From NCBI GenBank assembly GCA_022560365.1, contig JADFTG010000040.1, forward strand, positions 1-8,291: a stretch of 8,291 bases of DNA, written 5' to 3'. Below, one piece after another: positions 1 to 6,318 of the stretch (the first letter of the stretch is position 1; each line of letters opens with the position of its first letter). The position numbers and the translations under genes are program-made. Below the pieces are notes generated by a model. It was given only the letters and a program-made list of their open reading frames with translations, did not search any database and was not told the DNA's origin. This stretch comes from Chloroflexota bacterium (GTDB lineage: Bacteria; Chloroflexota; Dehalococcoidia; SM23-28-2; RBG-16-64-32).

Positions 1-114
1 ACGGTGCGGTTCGGCGGCTGGACGGCGGAGCAGACGCTGCGCTTCCCGGTGTTCGAGGCAGCGCGCCCAGACGTGCCGGCAGTCAGTTGTGTGCTCCCGG
101 AGTCCACGAAATGA
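1..114 (+). CDS. ATP-dependent DNA ligase, C-terminal fragment (LigC/LigD-type OB domain)
   Basis: Frame 1 is open from the window edge to TGA at 112-114 and gives 37 residues. The stretch VRFGGWTAEQTLRFPVFEAA matches the end of the OB-fold of LigD/LigC-family ATP-dependent ligases. The best comparison is inside this window: LigD residues 508-527 read VKFSEWTADGHLRAPSFLGL, with the same V-x-F-x-x-W-T-A-x-x-x-L-R-x-P-x-F skeleton. These ligases seal nicks or processed double-strand ends using ATP. The protein stops shortly after the OB domain, so no polymerase domain follows it; it is either a stand-alone LigC-like ligase or one with the order Pol-PE-Lig. The stop codon overlaps the next gene's ATG. 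The catalytic lysine lies outside the window, so activity cannot be judged. The family assignment is fairly secure, the subtype is not. Confidence 0.72.
   Translation, partial: TVRFGGWTAEQTLRFPVFEAARPDVPAVSCVLPESTK
99..102 (+). promoter_or_regulatory. Ribosome binding site (GGAG) fixing the start of the small membrane protein
   Basis: GGAG ends 8 nt before the ATG at 111. It supports that ATG over the in-frame TTG at 87, which would add eight residues with no hydrophobic or conserved character. It lies inside the end of the ligase gene, as expected for translational coupling. Confidence 0.6.
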
Positions 115-305
115 ACTCGTTTACGTGGTGGTTCGTGAACCTGGGCGTGACGCTGATCTGGCTCGCGATCGCGGTGAAGTCAGGGAGCTGGTTCATGGCG
201 CTGGGCGTCGTCGTGTACCTGCCGATAGCGTTCCTGATCGAGCTGCCGGAGACGAGCAGCACGGAGACGTGGGACGACGACCAGGACGAGGGCTGGTTCG
301 GCTAA
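111..305 (+). CDS. Small two-helix membrane protein, unknown function
   Basis: This encodes 64 residues. The ATG overlaps the TGA of the upstream ligase (ATGA) and has a GGAG ribosome binding site 8 nt away, so the two genes are probably translationally coupled. Residues about 6-22 (rich in W, V, L, I) and 27-44 form two hydrophobic segments separated by a short KSGS turn, consistent with a helical hairpin. Residues 48-60 form a strongly acidic tail (ETWDDDQDE). I do not recognise a family. It ends 13 bp before the convergent ligD stop. The membrane call rests on hydrophobicity read by eye. The association with repair rests only on position, and it could equally be a housekeeping small membrane protein. 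Confidence 0.6.
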   Translation: MNSFTWWFVNLGVTLIWLAIAVKSGSWFMALGVVVYLPIAFLIELPETSSTETWDDDQDEGWFG

Positions 306-318
306 CGCCGAGCCGAGA

Positions 319-3066
319 TCAGTCTTCCGGATCGCCGGCGGCCTCGATCATCGCGCCGAGGTCGTGCTTCTCGTCGAGGATGTTCGCCCAGAGGTCGCCG
401 ATTTCGGCGAGGCGGCCGGGCGCGGTGAGGATCGTGAAGTCGGTCGGATAGACGTCGCGAAGCTCTTCCCAGCGCAGGGGCATGGAGACGCCGGCCCAGG
501 GTAGCGGGCGCGGCGAGTAGATCGAGGCGAGCGTCTTGCCCTTGGTGTTCTGGAGGTGATCGAAGAAGATCTTTCCCTTCCGCTTTACTGTCGCCCACTC
601 CATCGTTATGTCGCGTGGGTGCGCGCGTAAGAGGAACTTGCCGATCGTCTCGGCGGCGGCGCGGACGACGTCGTAGTCGAGCTGACGGAGAATCGGCACG
701 TAGATGTGCAGGCCGGTCTTGCCTGTCGTCTTGACGAACGAAGAGAGGGAGAGCGAATCCAGCAGCTCCTTGAGCCAGAGCGCGACTTCAACGGTCTTCT
801 TGAAGGCCTTGCGGTTCAGCTCCGGCTCGTCGCCCTTCGCCTCTTCTCCGGAGTAGATGTAGGGGTCGAGGTCGCAGACGATGAAGTCGGGGAAGTTAAG
901 CCGGGACTGGTCGAACTGCTCGTCGGAGCCGGCGTACGTCTCCGGCAGGTGCGCGCCGTCGGGGCCGGGGCTGACGCGCGAGTACCAGGTGTGCAGCTCG
1001 ATGTCGGCGATCTGACCGAGCCAGAGGAGCGTCGGCAGGTTGTTGCAGAGGAGGTAGTCGCCGTCCTGGGCGTTGCCGCCGGACCAGAGCGTGACCGAAT
1101 CGACGAACGCGGGGAGCTTGCCTTCCCAGTGCTTCTGGTAGAAGTGGCTCTCGGCGATGCCGTTGGGGTAGCGGGTGAGCGTGAGCGGCCGGTCGCGCAT
1201 GTGCGGCAGGATGTAGGGCGAAATGCGCGCGAGGTAGGTGAGCAGGTCGCGCTTGGTAAGCGCGCGTTGGTCCTGCCAGGCCGGCCACAGTTCCTTATCG
1301 AGGTTCGTGACCGGCACTTTTTGGCCAGCGACCTTGAGGGTCAACTTCTCTTTCTTCTGCGCGAGCTGGTCGAGGACGGACTCCACGCTGTCGTCGGCCG
1401 CGCCCGAGGCTGTCGGCGATGCGGCGACGGGTGGTGCGGTGGCCGTCTCGCGGTGGACGTCGGCCGGGGCTTTGTCGTCGCGCAGGCCGAGGAAGCTCGG
1501 GGCGCGCAGGTGGCCGTCGGCGGTCCACTCGCTGAACTTGACGGTGGCGACGAGCTCGGGGCGCACCCAGGTGACGGGGACGTCCTTCGGGCGGCTGAAG
1601 CGCGTTGAGCCCGGCTCCATAACGCCGAACGGCGATTCGTCCGTCGCAAGCGCTTCGAGGCGCTTCTTGAGCGAGGCGAGCGTGCGGTCGTCGAAGCCGG
1701 TGCCGACGTTGGCGGCGTAGACGAGGCGGCCTTCGTCATCGTACTGGCCGACGAGGAGCGCGCCGAACGTCCTGGCGCGGCTGCCGGCGCCGCCGCTGAA
1801 GCCGCCTACGACGAAGTCGTCCTCGCGTGTGGCTTTGACCTTGAGCCAGCTTTGGGAGCGGCGGCCGGATTCGTAGATGCTGTCGCGGCGTTTGGCGAGG
1901 ACGCCCTCCAGGCCGTGCTCGACGGCGGCGCGGTAGGCGTCTTCGCCGTCAGTCTCGAAGTGATCGAGGAGGCTAACGGCAGCGTCGGGCAGGAGGAGTT
2001 GAGCCAGTAGCGCCTTGCGATCGCGGAGGCGGCCGGGGCGCAGGTCGTATCCGCCGGCCCAGAGCAGGTCGAAGACGTAGTAGTAGACCGGGAGCTCCGC
2101 CTCCATACGCTCGATCTCGGACTGGCGCGTGAGGCCGAGGCGCTGCTGAATCGCCTGGAACGAGGGCACGCCGCGCTCGTCGAGGGCGACGATCTCGCCA
2201 TCGAGGAGCATGCGCTCGGTCTGGCCGCGCAGCGACTCGACGACGGCGGGGTACTGCTTCGTCTGGTCGATGCCGCGGCGGGACATCAGGCGCACCTTGT
2301 CGCCGTCGACGAAAGCGAGAGCGCGGACGCCGTCCATCTTCGGCTCGAAGTACCAGTCGGGCGAGGAGAAAGCGTTTTCGGTGAGTGTTGCCTGCATCGG
2401 GTCGACGGACTTCGGGAACGGGGCCTTCTTCGCACCCTCGATGTCCACGGGGCCGACGATCAGGCGGTTCTGCGCGCGATCCGGCAGACGACCGGCCGTG
2501 AGATCGGCGATGGTGAGGCCGGAGATGACGGAGCGGTCTTCGAGCGTGACGTCGCGCCCGGTGTCGACGAAGCGATCCCGGTGCTTGATCATCAGCCAGT
2601 CGGGCTTCGTCTTGACGAACGTCCACGAGCCTTTGAGTTTGGCACCCTGGAAGAAGATCGAGAGCTTGCCGTTCTGGATCCCCTCGCGCATCTGTCGCTC
2701 GGCCTCGGCGCGGTCGTGGAAGAGAAGGCCTTGCTCGTCCGGGGAGTAGGTGCCGGCGTCCCAGACGATGACGGGCCCCGCGCCGTATTCACCTTTCGGG
2801 ATCACGCCCTCAAAGCTCGCGTAGCTCATGGGGTGGTCCTCGGTCATGACGGCGAGGCGCTTGTCCGCGGGGTTGCAGGAAGGGCCTTTGGGTACGGGGA
2901 ACGACTTGAGGACGCCGTCGACCTCGAGGCGAACGTCGTAGTGGAGGCGACTGGCATCGTGCTTCTGGACGATGAAGATCAGCCGCCCGTCGCCGGTCGC
3001 CGGCGGTTGCGGCGGTGGCTCTGAGGTGAGTTCGAAGTCGCGCTTCTTTTTGTAGTCTTCAAGCAC
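319..3066 (-). CDS. ligD: Multifunctional NHEJ DNA ligase LigD (PE-Lig-Pol)
   Basis: This 915-residue protein processes and seals double-strand breaks brought together by Ku. Domains in order: a 3'-phosphoesterase at about 28-180, with QKHDASRLHYDVRLE supplying H36, H42, D44 and R46, and H78 in EDHPMS; an ATP-dependent ligase at about 220-530, with nucleotidyl-acceptor K243 in EPKMDG, FDLLW at 332-336, EGVLAKR with E387, SWLKVK at 406-411 and then the OB fold; a low-complexity linker at about 533-575 rich in A, P, T and S; and an archaeo-eukaryotic primase-type polymerase at about 580-905, with YPNGIAESHFYQKH, metal-binding D732 and D734 in CDLDP, and a third Asp at D836 in FFDH. All three activities look intact. 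Length and domain order match the PE-Lig-Pol form known from Pseudomonas rather than the mycobacterial Pol-PE-Lig order. The start is GTG at 3066-3064; it has no Shine-Dalgarno sequence but a -10-like CATAAT just upstream. The gene lies downstream of ku in the same direction. Confidence 0.96.
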   Translation of the reverse strand: MLEDYKKKRDFELTSEPPPQPPATGDGRLIFIVQKHDASRLHYDVRLEVDGVLKSFPVPKGPSCNPADKRLAVMTEDHPMSYASFEGVIPKGEYGAGPVIVWDAGTYSPDEQGLLFHDRAEAERQMREGIQNGKLSIFFQGAKLKGSWTFVKTKPDWLMIKHRDRFVDTGRDVTLEDRSVISGLTIADLTAGRLPDRAQNRLIVGPVDIEGAKKAPFPKSVDPMQATLTENAFSSPDWYFEPKMDGVRALAFVDGDKVRLMSRRGIDQTKQYPAVVESLRGQTERMLLDGEIVALDERGVPSFQAIQQRLGLTRQSEIERMEAELPVYYYVFDLLWAGGYDLRPGRLRDRKALLAQLLLPDAAVSLLDHFETDGEDAYRAAVEHGLEGVLAKRRDSIYESGRRSQSWLKVKATREDDFVVGGFSGGAGSRARTFGALLVGQYDDEGRLVYAANVGTGFDDRTLASLKKRLEALATDESPFGVMEPGSTRFSRPKDVPVTWVRPELVATVKFSEWTADGHLRAPSFLGLRDDKAPADVHRETATAPPVAASPTASGAADDSVESVLDQLAQKKEKLTLKVAGQKVPVTNLDKELWPAWQDQRALTKRDLLTYLARISPYILPHMRDRPLTLTRYPNGIAESHFYQKHWEGKLPAFVDSVTLWSGGNAQDGDYLLCNNLPTLLWLGQIADIELHTWYSRVSPGPDGAHLPETYAGSDEQFDQSRLNFPDFIVCDLDPYIYSGEEAKGDEPELNRKAFKKTVEVALWLKELLDSLSLSSFVKTTGKTGLHIYVPILRQLDYDVVRAAAETIGKFLLRAHPRDITMEWATVKRKGKIFFDHLQNTKGKTLASIYSPRPLPWAGVSMPLRWEELRDVYPTDFTILTAPGRLAEIGDLWANILDEKHDLGAMIEAAGDPED

Positions 3067-3078
3067 GTATCTATTATG
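3067..3078 (-). promoter_or_regulatory. Candidate -10 element of ligD, implying a leaderless mRNA
   Basis: On the - strand CATAAT (complement of 3073-3078) matches TATAAT at five of six positions and ends 6 nt before the GTG start. Transcription would then begin at or next to the start codon, which agrees with the absence of any Shine-Dalgarno sequence. No convincing -35 box lies 16-18 nt upstream (CTCACG or neighbours), so this is a weak call. Confidence 0.3.
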
Positions 3079-3104
3079 GCCGCTGCGTGGTGTGGCGTGA
3101 GTGT

Positions 3105-3196
3105 TCCGCTCGCCCCCTTCGACTGTCCGCAGCGGCGGACGCTCAGGGCAGGCTTCGAGAGCCCTGCGGACCCGTCCGGGCCTCAGGGTGAGCGGA
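3105..3196. repeat. Nested palindromic (REP/MITE-like) element between ku and ligD
   Basis: An outer inverted repeat pairs 3105-3115 with 3186-3196 (TCCGCTCGCCC against GGGTGAGCGGA, 10 of 11 positions complementary). Inside it are three hairpins: 3125-3130/3135-3140 (GTCCGC, loop AGCG, GCGGAC, perfect), 3144-3149/3161-3166 (CAGGGC, 11-nt loop, GCCCTG) and 3167-3171/3174-3178 (CGGAC, loop CC, GTCCG). The interior also reads as two imperfect tandem modules, each starting CTTCGA (3117 and 3153) and reaching CTCAGGG (3142 and 3182) with a GTCCG-type hairpin between. This resembles the dispersed palindromic repeats of GC-rich genomes. There is no T-run on either strand, so a standard terminator is unlikely. 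An effect on ku-ligD mRNA processing is possible but unproven. Confidence 0.6.
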
Positions 3197-3228
3197 CGAC
3201 GCGTGGCCGCAGATCGGGCGAAGTTCGG

Positions 3229-4053
3229 TTAGCCAGCAGCGGCCTTCTTGCGGTGCGCCGGGCGCTCTTCCTCGGCCTCTTCGTCCCGGGTCTTCCTGGC
3301 GGCGGCGACGCTGGCCTTGAGCGCAGACATGAGGTCGGTGACTTTAGCGGGGCGGGCCACCTCCGGCGCCGCGATCTCGATGCCTTCGAGCTTGGCGTCG
3401 ATGACCTGCTGGAGCGCCGCGCGGTACTCGTCCTGGAACTGGGCCGGGTCGAAGTCCTGTTCGAGGAGGTCGATGAGCGCGTGCGCCATCTTCATCTCGG
3501 CCTTGGTGAACTTCTGCTCCGGGATTTCGAACGGCACTTCGCGAATCTCGTCGGGGTAGTAGAGCGTCTCGAGGACGATCGAACCATTCATCGTGCGCAG
3601 GGCGCAGAGCTGCTCCTTGTTGCGGACGGCGATCTTGGCGATGCCTGTGAGGTCCTTGTCCTTGAGGGCCTGCATGAGGAGCGCGTACGGCTTCACGCCC
3701 TTCTCGTCGGGCTCCAGGTAGTAGGTCTTCTGGTAGTAGATGGGGTCGATCTGATCGGCCTTGACGAAGGCGGCAAGCTCGACGGTCTGCTTGCTCGGCA
3801 GCGGCAGCTTCTCGAAGTCGTCCTCGGTCATGACGACGTGTTCGTCTTTGGCGTATTCGTAGCCACGGACGACCTCGTCCCACTCAACGGCGCGCTCGCA
3901 TTCGGGGCACCAGCGGAGCTGCTTAAGGCGGCTGCCGCACTCCTTGTGGAGCTGGCGGAAGCTGATGTCCTTGTCTTCGGTGGCAGTGTAGAGCTTGACG
4001 GGGATGCTGACCATCCCGAAGCTGATGACGCCGTTCCAGATCGATCTAGGCAT
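3229..4053 (-). CDS. ku: Bacterial Ku, double-strand-break end-binding protein
   Basis: The 274-residue product opens with MPRSIWNGVISFGMVSIPVK, the signature of the bacterial Ku core, followed by LYTATEDKDISFRQLH and DEVVRGYEY (59-67). The core beta-barrel/bridge region runs to about residue 225, and the short C-terminal tail (about 250-274) is lysine- and glutamate-rich, as in other bacterial Ku proteins, where the tail contributes to DNA and LigD interaction. Ku acts as a homodimer that threads onto DNA ends and recruits LigD, which is encoded just downstream on the same strand. Length is normal for the family. H36-x2-C39 and C49-x2-C52 form a possible metal-knuckle arrangement. The ATG at 4053-4051 has a strong AGGGAG ribosome binding site 7 nt upstream (complement of 4061-4066), which settles the start. 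Confidence 0.97.
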   Translation of the reverse strand: MPRSIWNGVISFGMVSIPVKLYTATEDKDISFRQLHKECGSRLKQLRWCPECERAVEWDEVVRGYEYAKDEHVVMTEDDFEKLPLPSKQTVELAAFVKADQIDPIYYQKTYYLEPDEKGVKPYALLMQALKDKDLTGIAKIAVRNKEQLCALRTMNGSIVLETLYYPDEIREVPFEIPEQKFTKAEMKMAHALIDLLEQDFDPAQFQDEYRAALQQVIDAKLEGIEIAAPEVARPAKVTDLMSALKASVAAARKTRDEEAEEERPAHRKKAAAG

Positions 4054-4060
4054 TGCGGAT

Positions 4061-4066
4061 CTCCCT
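4061..4066 (-). promoter_or_regulatory. Ribosome binding site of ku (AGGGAG)
   Basis: AGGGAG on the - strand is separated by 7 nt from the ku ATG. It is among the strongest Shine-Dalgarno matches in the window and contrasts with ligD, which has none. Confidence 0.7.
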
Positions 4067-4166
4067 CGCGCTCGGCCGACCAGGCGATTGACCGAGCATT
4101 AGGTATGTTACCGCAGGATTAGACGCACGAAAACACGACGCGTTATCCGAATTCTGCCGGAAACGC

Positions 4167-4194
4167 TAGACACCAGTAAGTCTGGTGATATGTT
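4167..4194 (+). promoter_or_regulatory. Candidate promoter with dyad operator for the DUF2867-HD operon
   Basis: TAGACA (4167-4172, five of six against TTGACA) and TATGTT (4189-4194, four of six against TATAAT) are 16 nt apart. A perfect 6-bp dyad, CACCAG-taagt-CTGGTG (4171-4187), overlaps the end of the -35 box and fills most of the spacer, a typical repressor-operator position. Transcription would start near 4201, 2 nt before the ATG at 4203, giving an almost leaderless mRNA; that fits the lack of a well-spaced Shine-Dalgarno sequence. The dyad is seen directly; the promoter role is inferred. Confidence 0.35.
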
Positions 4195-4202
4195 CCAGGC
4201 GG

Positions 4203-4826
4203 ATGGCTAAGGGCGCAAGACTCGAAACCTCGAAGCACGGAGACCTTCCCTGGCGCATCGGCGAGGTGGCCCCCGACTTCAAGCTGATCGACGCCTGGGC
4301 TCTCCCCGCCCGGGGAACTCTCGACGAATTCGCTGACCTGCTCGAGATTTTCGCGAATCTTGATCCGGCGGCAGACGATGGCTCGCGACCCTCGAGAGCG
4401 TTGTTCGCCCTGCGGGAATGGCTCGGTCAGCGTCTGGGCTGGGACGAGAAGACCAACACTCTGCCGATCCCGGGCTGCGACGAGACCTCGTTGCGTGAGC
4501 GGTTGCCAGCCGATCTTCAGAGCGTGCAGGGCGGCACCCTCGGCGGCACAAGCTTCAGCCAGGTCTTCGAGACGCCAACTGAGTGGGCTGCGGAGATCTC
4601 GAACGGCACGATGCACGCGATCCTCCATCTCGGCTGGGTCAAGCGGAAGGATGGTTCCTACCGCGGGCAGATGGGCATATACGTGAAGCCGCGCGGACGG
4701 TTCGGAACGCTGTACATGGCGCTCATCGCGCCGTTCCGCCACCTGATCGTGTACCCCGCGCTGATGCGCAGGATCGGCCGTACCTGGAAGGCCCGTGCCC
4801 AGGAGCGTGTCACGGACACACTATGA
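4203..4826 (+). CDS. DUF2867-like protein
   Basis: The product has 207 residues. Features that resemble the DUF2867 family are DAWAL near residue 30, LFALREWLGQRLGWD at 67-81, SNGTMHAILHLGW at 133-145 and a C-terminal stretch with YVKPRGRFG (160-168), PFRHLIVYPALMR (177-189) and a Trp at 195. The family's biochemical role is not established to my knowledge; some members are fused to NAD(P)-binding SDR-like domains. There is no signal peptide; the 170-188 stretch is moderately hydrophobic and could lie on a membrane or be a buried helix. The ATG at 4203 is preferred because a candidate promoter places the transcript start just before it; the alternative is GTG at 4185, adding six residues. An HD-domain hydrolase gene follows after 22 bp on the same strand, so the two are probably co-transcribed. 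The family assignment is from memory of motifs. Confidence 0.72.
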   Translation: MAKGARLETSKHGDLPWRIGEVAPDFKLIDAWALPARGTLDEFADLLEIFANLDPAADDGSRPSRALFALREWLGQRLGWDEKTNTLPIPGCDETSLRERLPADLQSVQGGTLGGTSFSQVFETPTEWAAEISNGTMHAILHLGWVKRKDGSYRGQMGIYVKPRGRFGTLYMALIAPFRHLIVYPALMRRIGRTWKARAQERVTDTL

Positions 4827-4835
4827 TCCCCGGCG

Positions 4836-4842
4836 AAAGGGG
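4836..4842 (+). promoter_or_regulatory. Ribosome binding site (AAAGGGG) fixing the HD-protein start
   Basis: AAAGGGG ends 6 nt before the ATG at 4849. It rules in this start over an in-frame ATG at 4795 that would overlap the DUF2867 gene and add 18 residues absent from typical family members. Confidence 0.65.
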
Positions 4843-4848
4843 CGCGCC

Positions 4849-5418
4849 ATGAAGCGGGACGAAGCCTGGGAGATCCTCTGCGAGTACACGAAGAGCGAGC
4901 GGTTGCGCAAGCACGGCCTGGCGGTGGAGGCGGCGATGCGCGCCTACGCTGGCAAGTACGGCGAGGACGAGGAGACGTGGGGCTGCGTTGGTCTGCTCCA
5001 CGACTTCGACTTCGAGATGCACCCGACCGAAGATGAGCACCCATCGAAGGGGGCGCCGATCCTGCGAGAGAAGGGCGTGCCGGAGGAGATCGTGCATGCG
5101 GTGCTGTGCCACGCTTCGTACCTGGAGAGGCTGGGCGTGGAGCGCGAGAACATGATGGACCGCGCGATTTTCGCGGTCGACGAGCTAGCAGGGTTCGTGA
5201 TCGCGGTGGCGTTGGTGCGCCCGAACAAGAGCATCCACGAGGTCGCGGTGAAGTCGGTCAAGAAGAAGATGAAGGACAAGGGGTTCGCGCGGACGGTGCG
5301 CCGAGAGGACATCACGAACGGCGCGGAGGTGCTGGGCGTGGAGCTGGACGAGCACATCCAGTTCGTGATCGACTCGCTGAAGCCTGTCGCGAACGAGCTG
5401 GGGATCGCGGGCTTCTAG
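4849..5418 (+). CDS. HD-domain phosphohydrolase (COG2316-type)
   Basis: The 189-residue soluble protein carries the HD metal-dependent phosphohydrolase signature: H22 in LRKHGLAVE, H51-D52 in GLLHDFDFEMHP, H64, H88 in AVLCHASY and D111 in AVDELAGF. These are the expected metal ligands of an HD fold. The section ALVRPNKSIHEVAVKSVKKK (121-140) and the C-terminal LGVELDEHIQFVI are characteristic of the COG2316 'predicted HD hydrolase' group common in Clostridia, Thermotogae and Chloroflexota. Substrates of this group are not known; HD enzymes usually hydrolyse nucleotides or phosphomonoesters. It sits 22 bp after the DUF2867 gene with its own strong ribosome binding site and converges on the lytic transglycosylase gene 37 bp downstream. 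No clear terminator hairpin is visible in that gap. Confidence 0.9.
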   Translation: MKRDEAWEILCEYTKSERLRKHGLAVEAAMRAYAGKYGEDEETWGCVGLLHDFDFEMHPTEDEHPSKGAPILREKGVPEEIVHAVLCHASYLERLGVERENMMDRAIFAVDELAGFVIAVALVRPNKSIHEVAVKSVKKKMKDKGFARTVRREDITNGAEVLGVELDEHIQFVIDSLKPVANELGIAGF

Positions 5419-5455
5419 GCTTGCGACTGGGCGGCGGGCGGGCGTCTCAGGTGAT

Positions 5456-6286
5456 CTAAGGCCAGTAGGCGGCCTTGACGGCGAGGACCATCGAGGCGTA
5501 GCCGGCGGTGCCGGCGTAGTAGACGCCGGCTTCGGTGGGCGACAGGCCCTGGTAGTACGCCGCAACGGCATCGTAGTAATCGTGGCCCGTCGCGTCGAGG
5601 AGGATGCGCAGGTAACGGGCGCCGAGGCGGACGTTGTCCCAGGCGCTCTCACGCTCGTTGAAGTCGAAGCCGAAGACTTCCCACTCAAGCCACCAGACGG
5701 TGCCGGGCATGACTTGCATGATGCCGATCGCGCCGGCGCTGCTGATCGCCCACTGGTTCCAGCTGCTCTCGACGGTCGCGACCGCCTTGACGAGGCCAGC
5801 GTCGACGCCCTCGATCCAGGCGATCTCTTCGATCATCGCCTCGAGGCTCGGGTCCCAGGGCCGATCCGGAAAGGCGAGTGCTGGAAGCTCAGGGTCTGAG
5901 TAAGCCGAGGGGATTGTCAGCACCTGGCCGATGTAGACGTAGTCCGCATCGCTGATGCCGTTGGCGGTTTGGAGCAGGTTGGTGGAGATGCCGTGCTGGA
6001 AAGCGATGGCGCTGAGGGTATCGCCGGGCTGAACGACGTACGAGTCGGCGCCTACCCCTGGGCCGGCGGGGATGTCCAGCTCCTGGCCGGGGAAGATGAG
6101 GTCGGGGTCCCGGATGTCGTTTGCGCCGGCGATCTCTTCGACCGTCTTTTCGTAGATGAGCGCGATGTAGGAGAGGGTCTCACCCGGCGAGACGACGTGC
6201 TTGACGGCGGCTGATACCGCAGACACGAAGAGAAACGGCATCGCCAGGCCGAGAGCGGCGGAAAGAACGAGGCGTCGCAATATCAT
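5456..6286 (-). CDS. Secreted lytic transglycosylase with two LysM repeats
   Basis: The product has 276 residues. Residues 1-26 form a signal peptide: MILRR, a hydrophobic core, then a likely cut after VSAVSA. Two LysM peptidoglycan-binding repeats follow at 29-73 (HVVSPGETLSYIA ... FPGQELDIP) and 82-126 (SYVVQPGDTLSAIA ... IGQVLTIP). A family-1 SLT lytic transglycosylase domain occupies about 147-270, with predicted catalytic E173 in ATVESSWN, the SSAGAIGIMQVMPGT motif (182-196) and NVRLGARYLR (218-227). It should cleave the MurNAc-GlcNAc bond of peptidoglycan outside the cytoplasm. LysM before SLT is opposite to the E. coli MltD order. The ATG at 6286-6284 has AAGG 10 nt upstream, a weak site. 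The gene lies 75 bp after the NHL-thioredoxin gene on the same strand, with a hairpin between. Confidence 0.94.
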   Translation of the reverse strand: MILRRLVLSAALGLAMPFLFVSAVSAAVKHVVSPGETLSYIALIYEKTVEEIAGANDIRDPDLIFPGQELDIPAGPGVGADSYVVQPGDTLSAIAFQHGISTNLLQTANGISDADYVYIGQVLTIPSAYSDPELPALAFPDRPWDPSLEAMIEEIAWIEGVDAGLVKAVATVESSWNQWAISSAGAIGIMQVMPGTVWWLEWEVFGFDFNERESAWDNVRLGARYLRILLDATGHDYYDAVAAYYQGLSPTEAGVYYAGTAGYASMVLAVKAAYWP

Positions 6287-6318
6287 GAGTAATAGGCCTT
6301 GATCGCTGCACGTATGGA

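Noticed and set aside
706..1608. 300-codon + strand open frame antisense to ligD
   Set aside because: It lies fully opposite conserved ligase and polymerase domains; its composition (long runs of R, G, V, E, L) is what GC-rich antisense frames produce, and no motif is seen.
3105..3196. Rho-independent terminator for ku
   Set aside because: The hairpins are strong, but neither strand has a T-run after a stem; the nested, tandem arrangement fits a dispersed palindromic repeat better.
3076..4122. 348-codon + strand open frame antisense to ku, longer than ku itself
   Set aside because: Ku on the opposite strand is unmistakable at the protein level; the long frame runs through the palindromic element and has no domain signature.
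4143..4742. 199-codon - strand frame opposite the DUF2867 gene
   Set aside because: No recognisable motifs, and the + strand frame has family-like conserved blocks and fits the downstream HD gene.
4795..4848. Upstream in-frame ATG for the HD protein
   Set aside because: It would overlap the end of the DUF2867 gene, lacks a ribosome binding site and adds a non-conserved leader, while 4849 has AAAGGGG at 6 nt.
5419..5455. Bidirectional terminator between the convergent HD and transglycosylase genes
   Set aside because: The 37-nt gap is G-rich but contains no clear inverted repeat.
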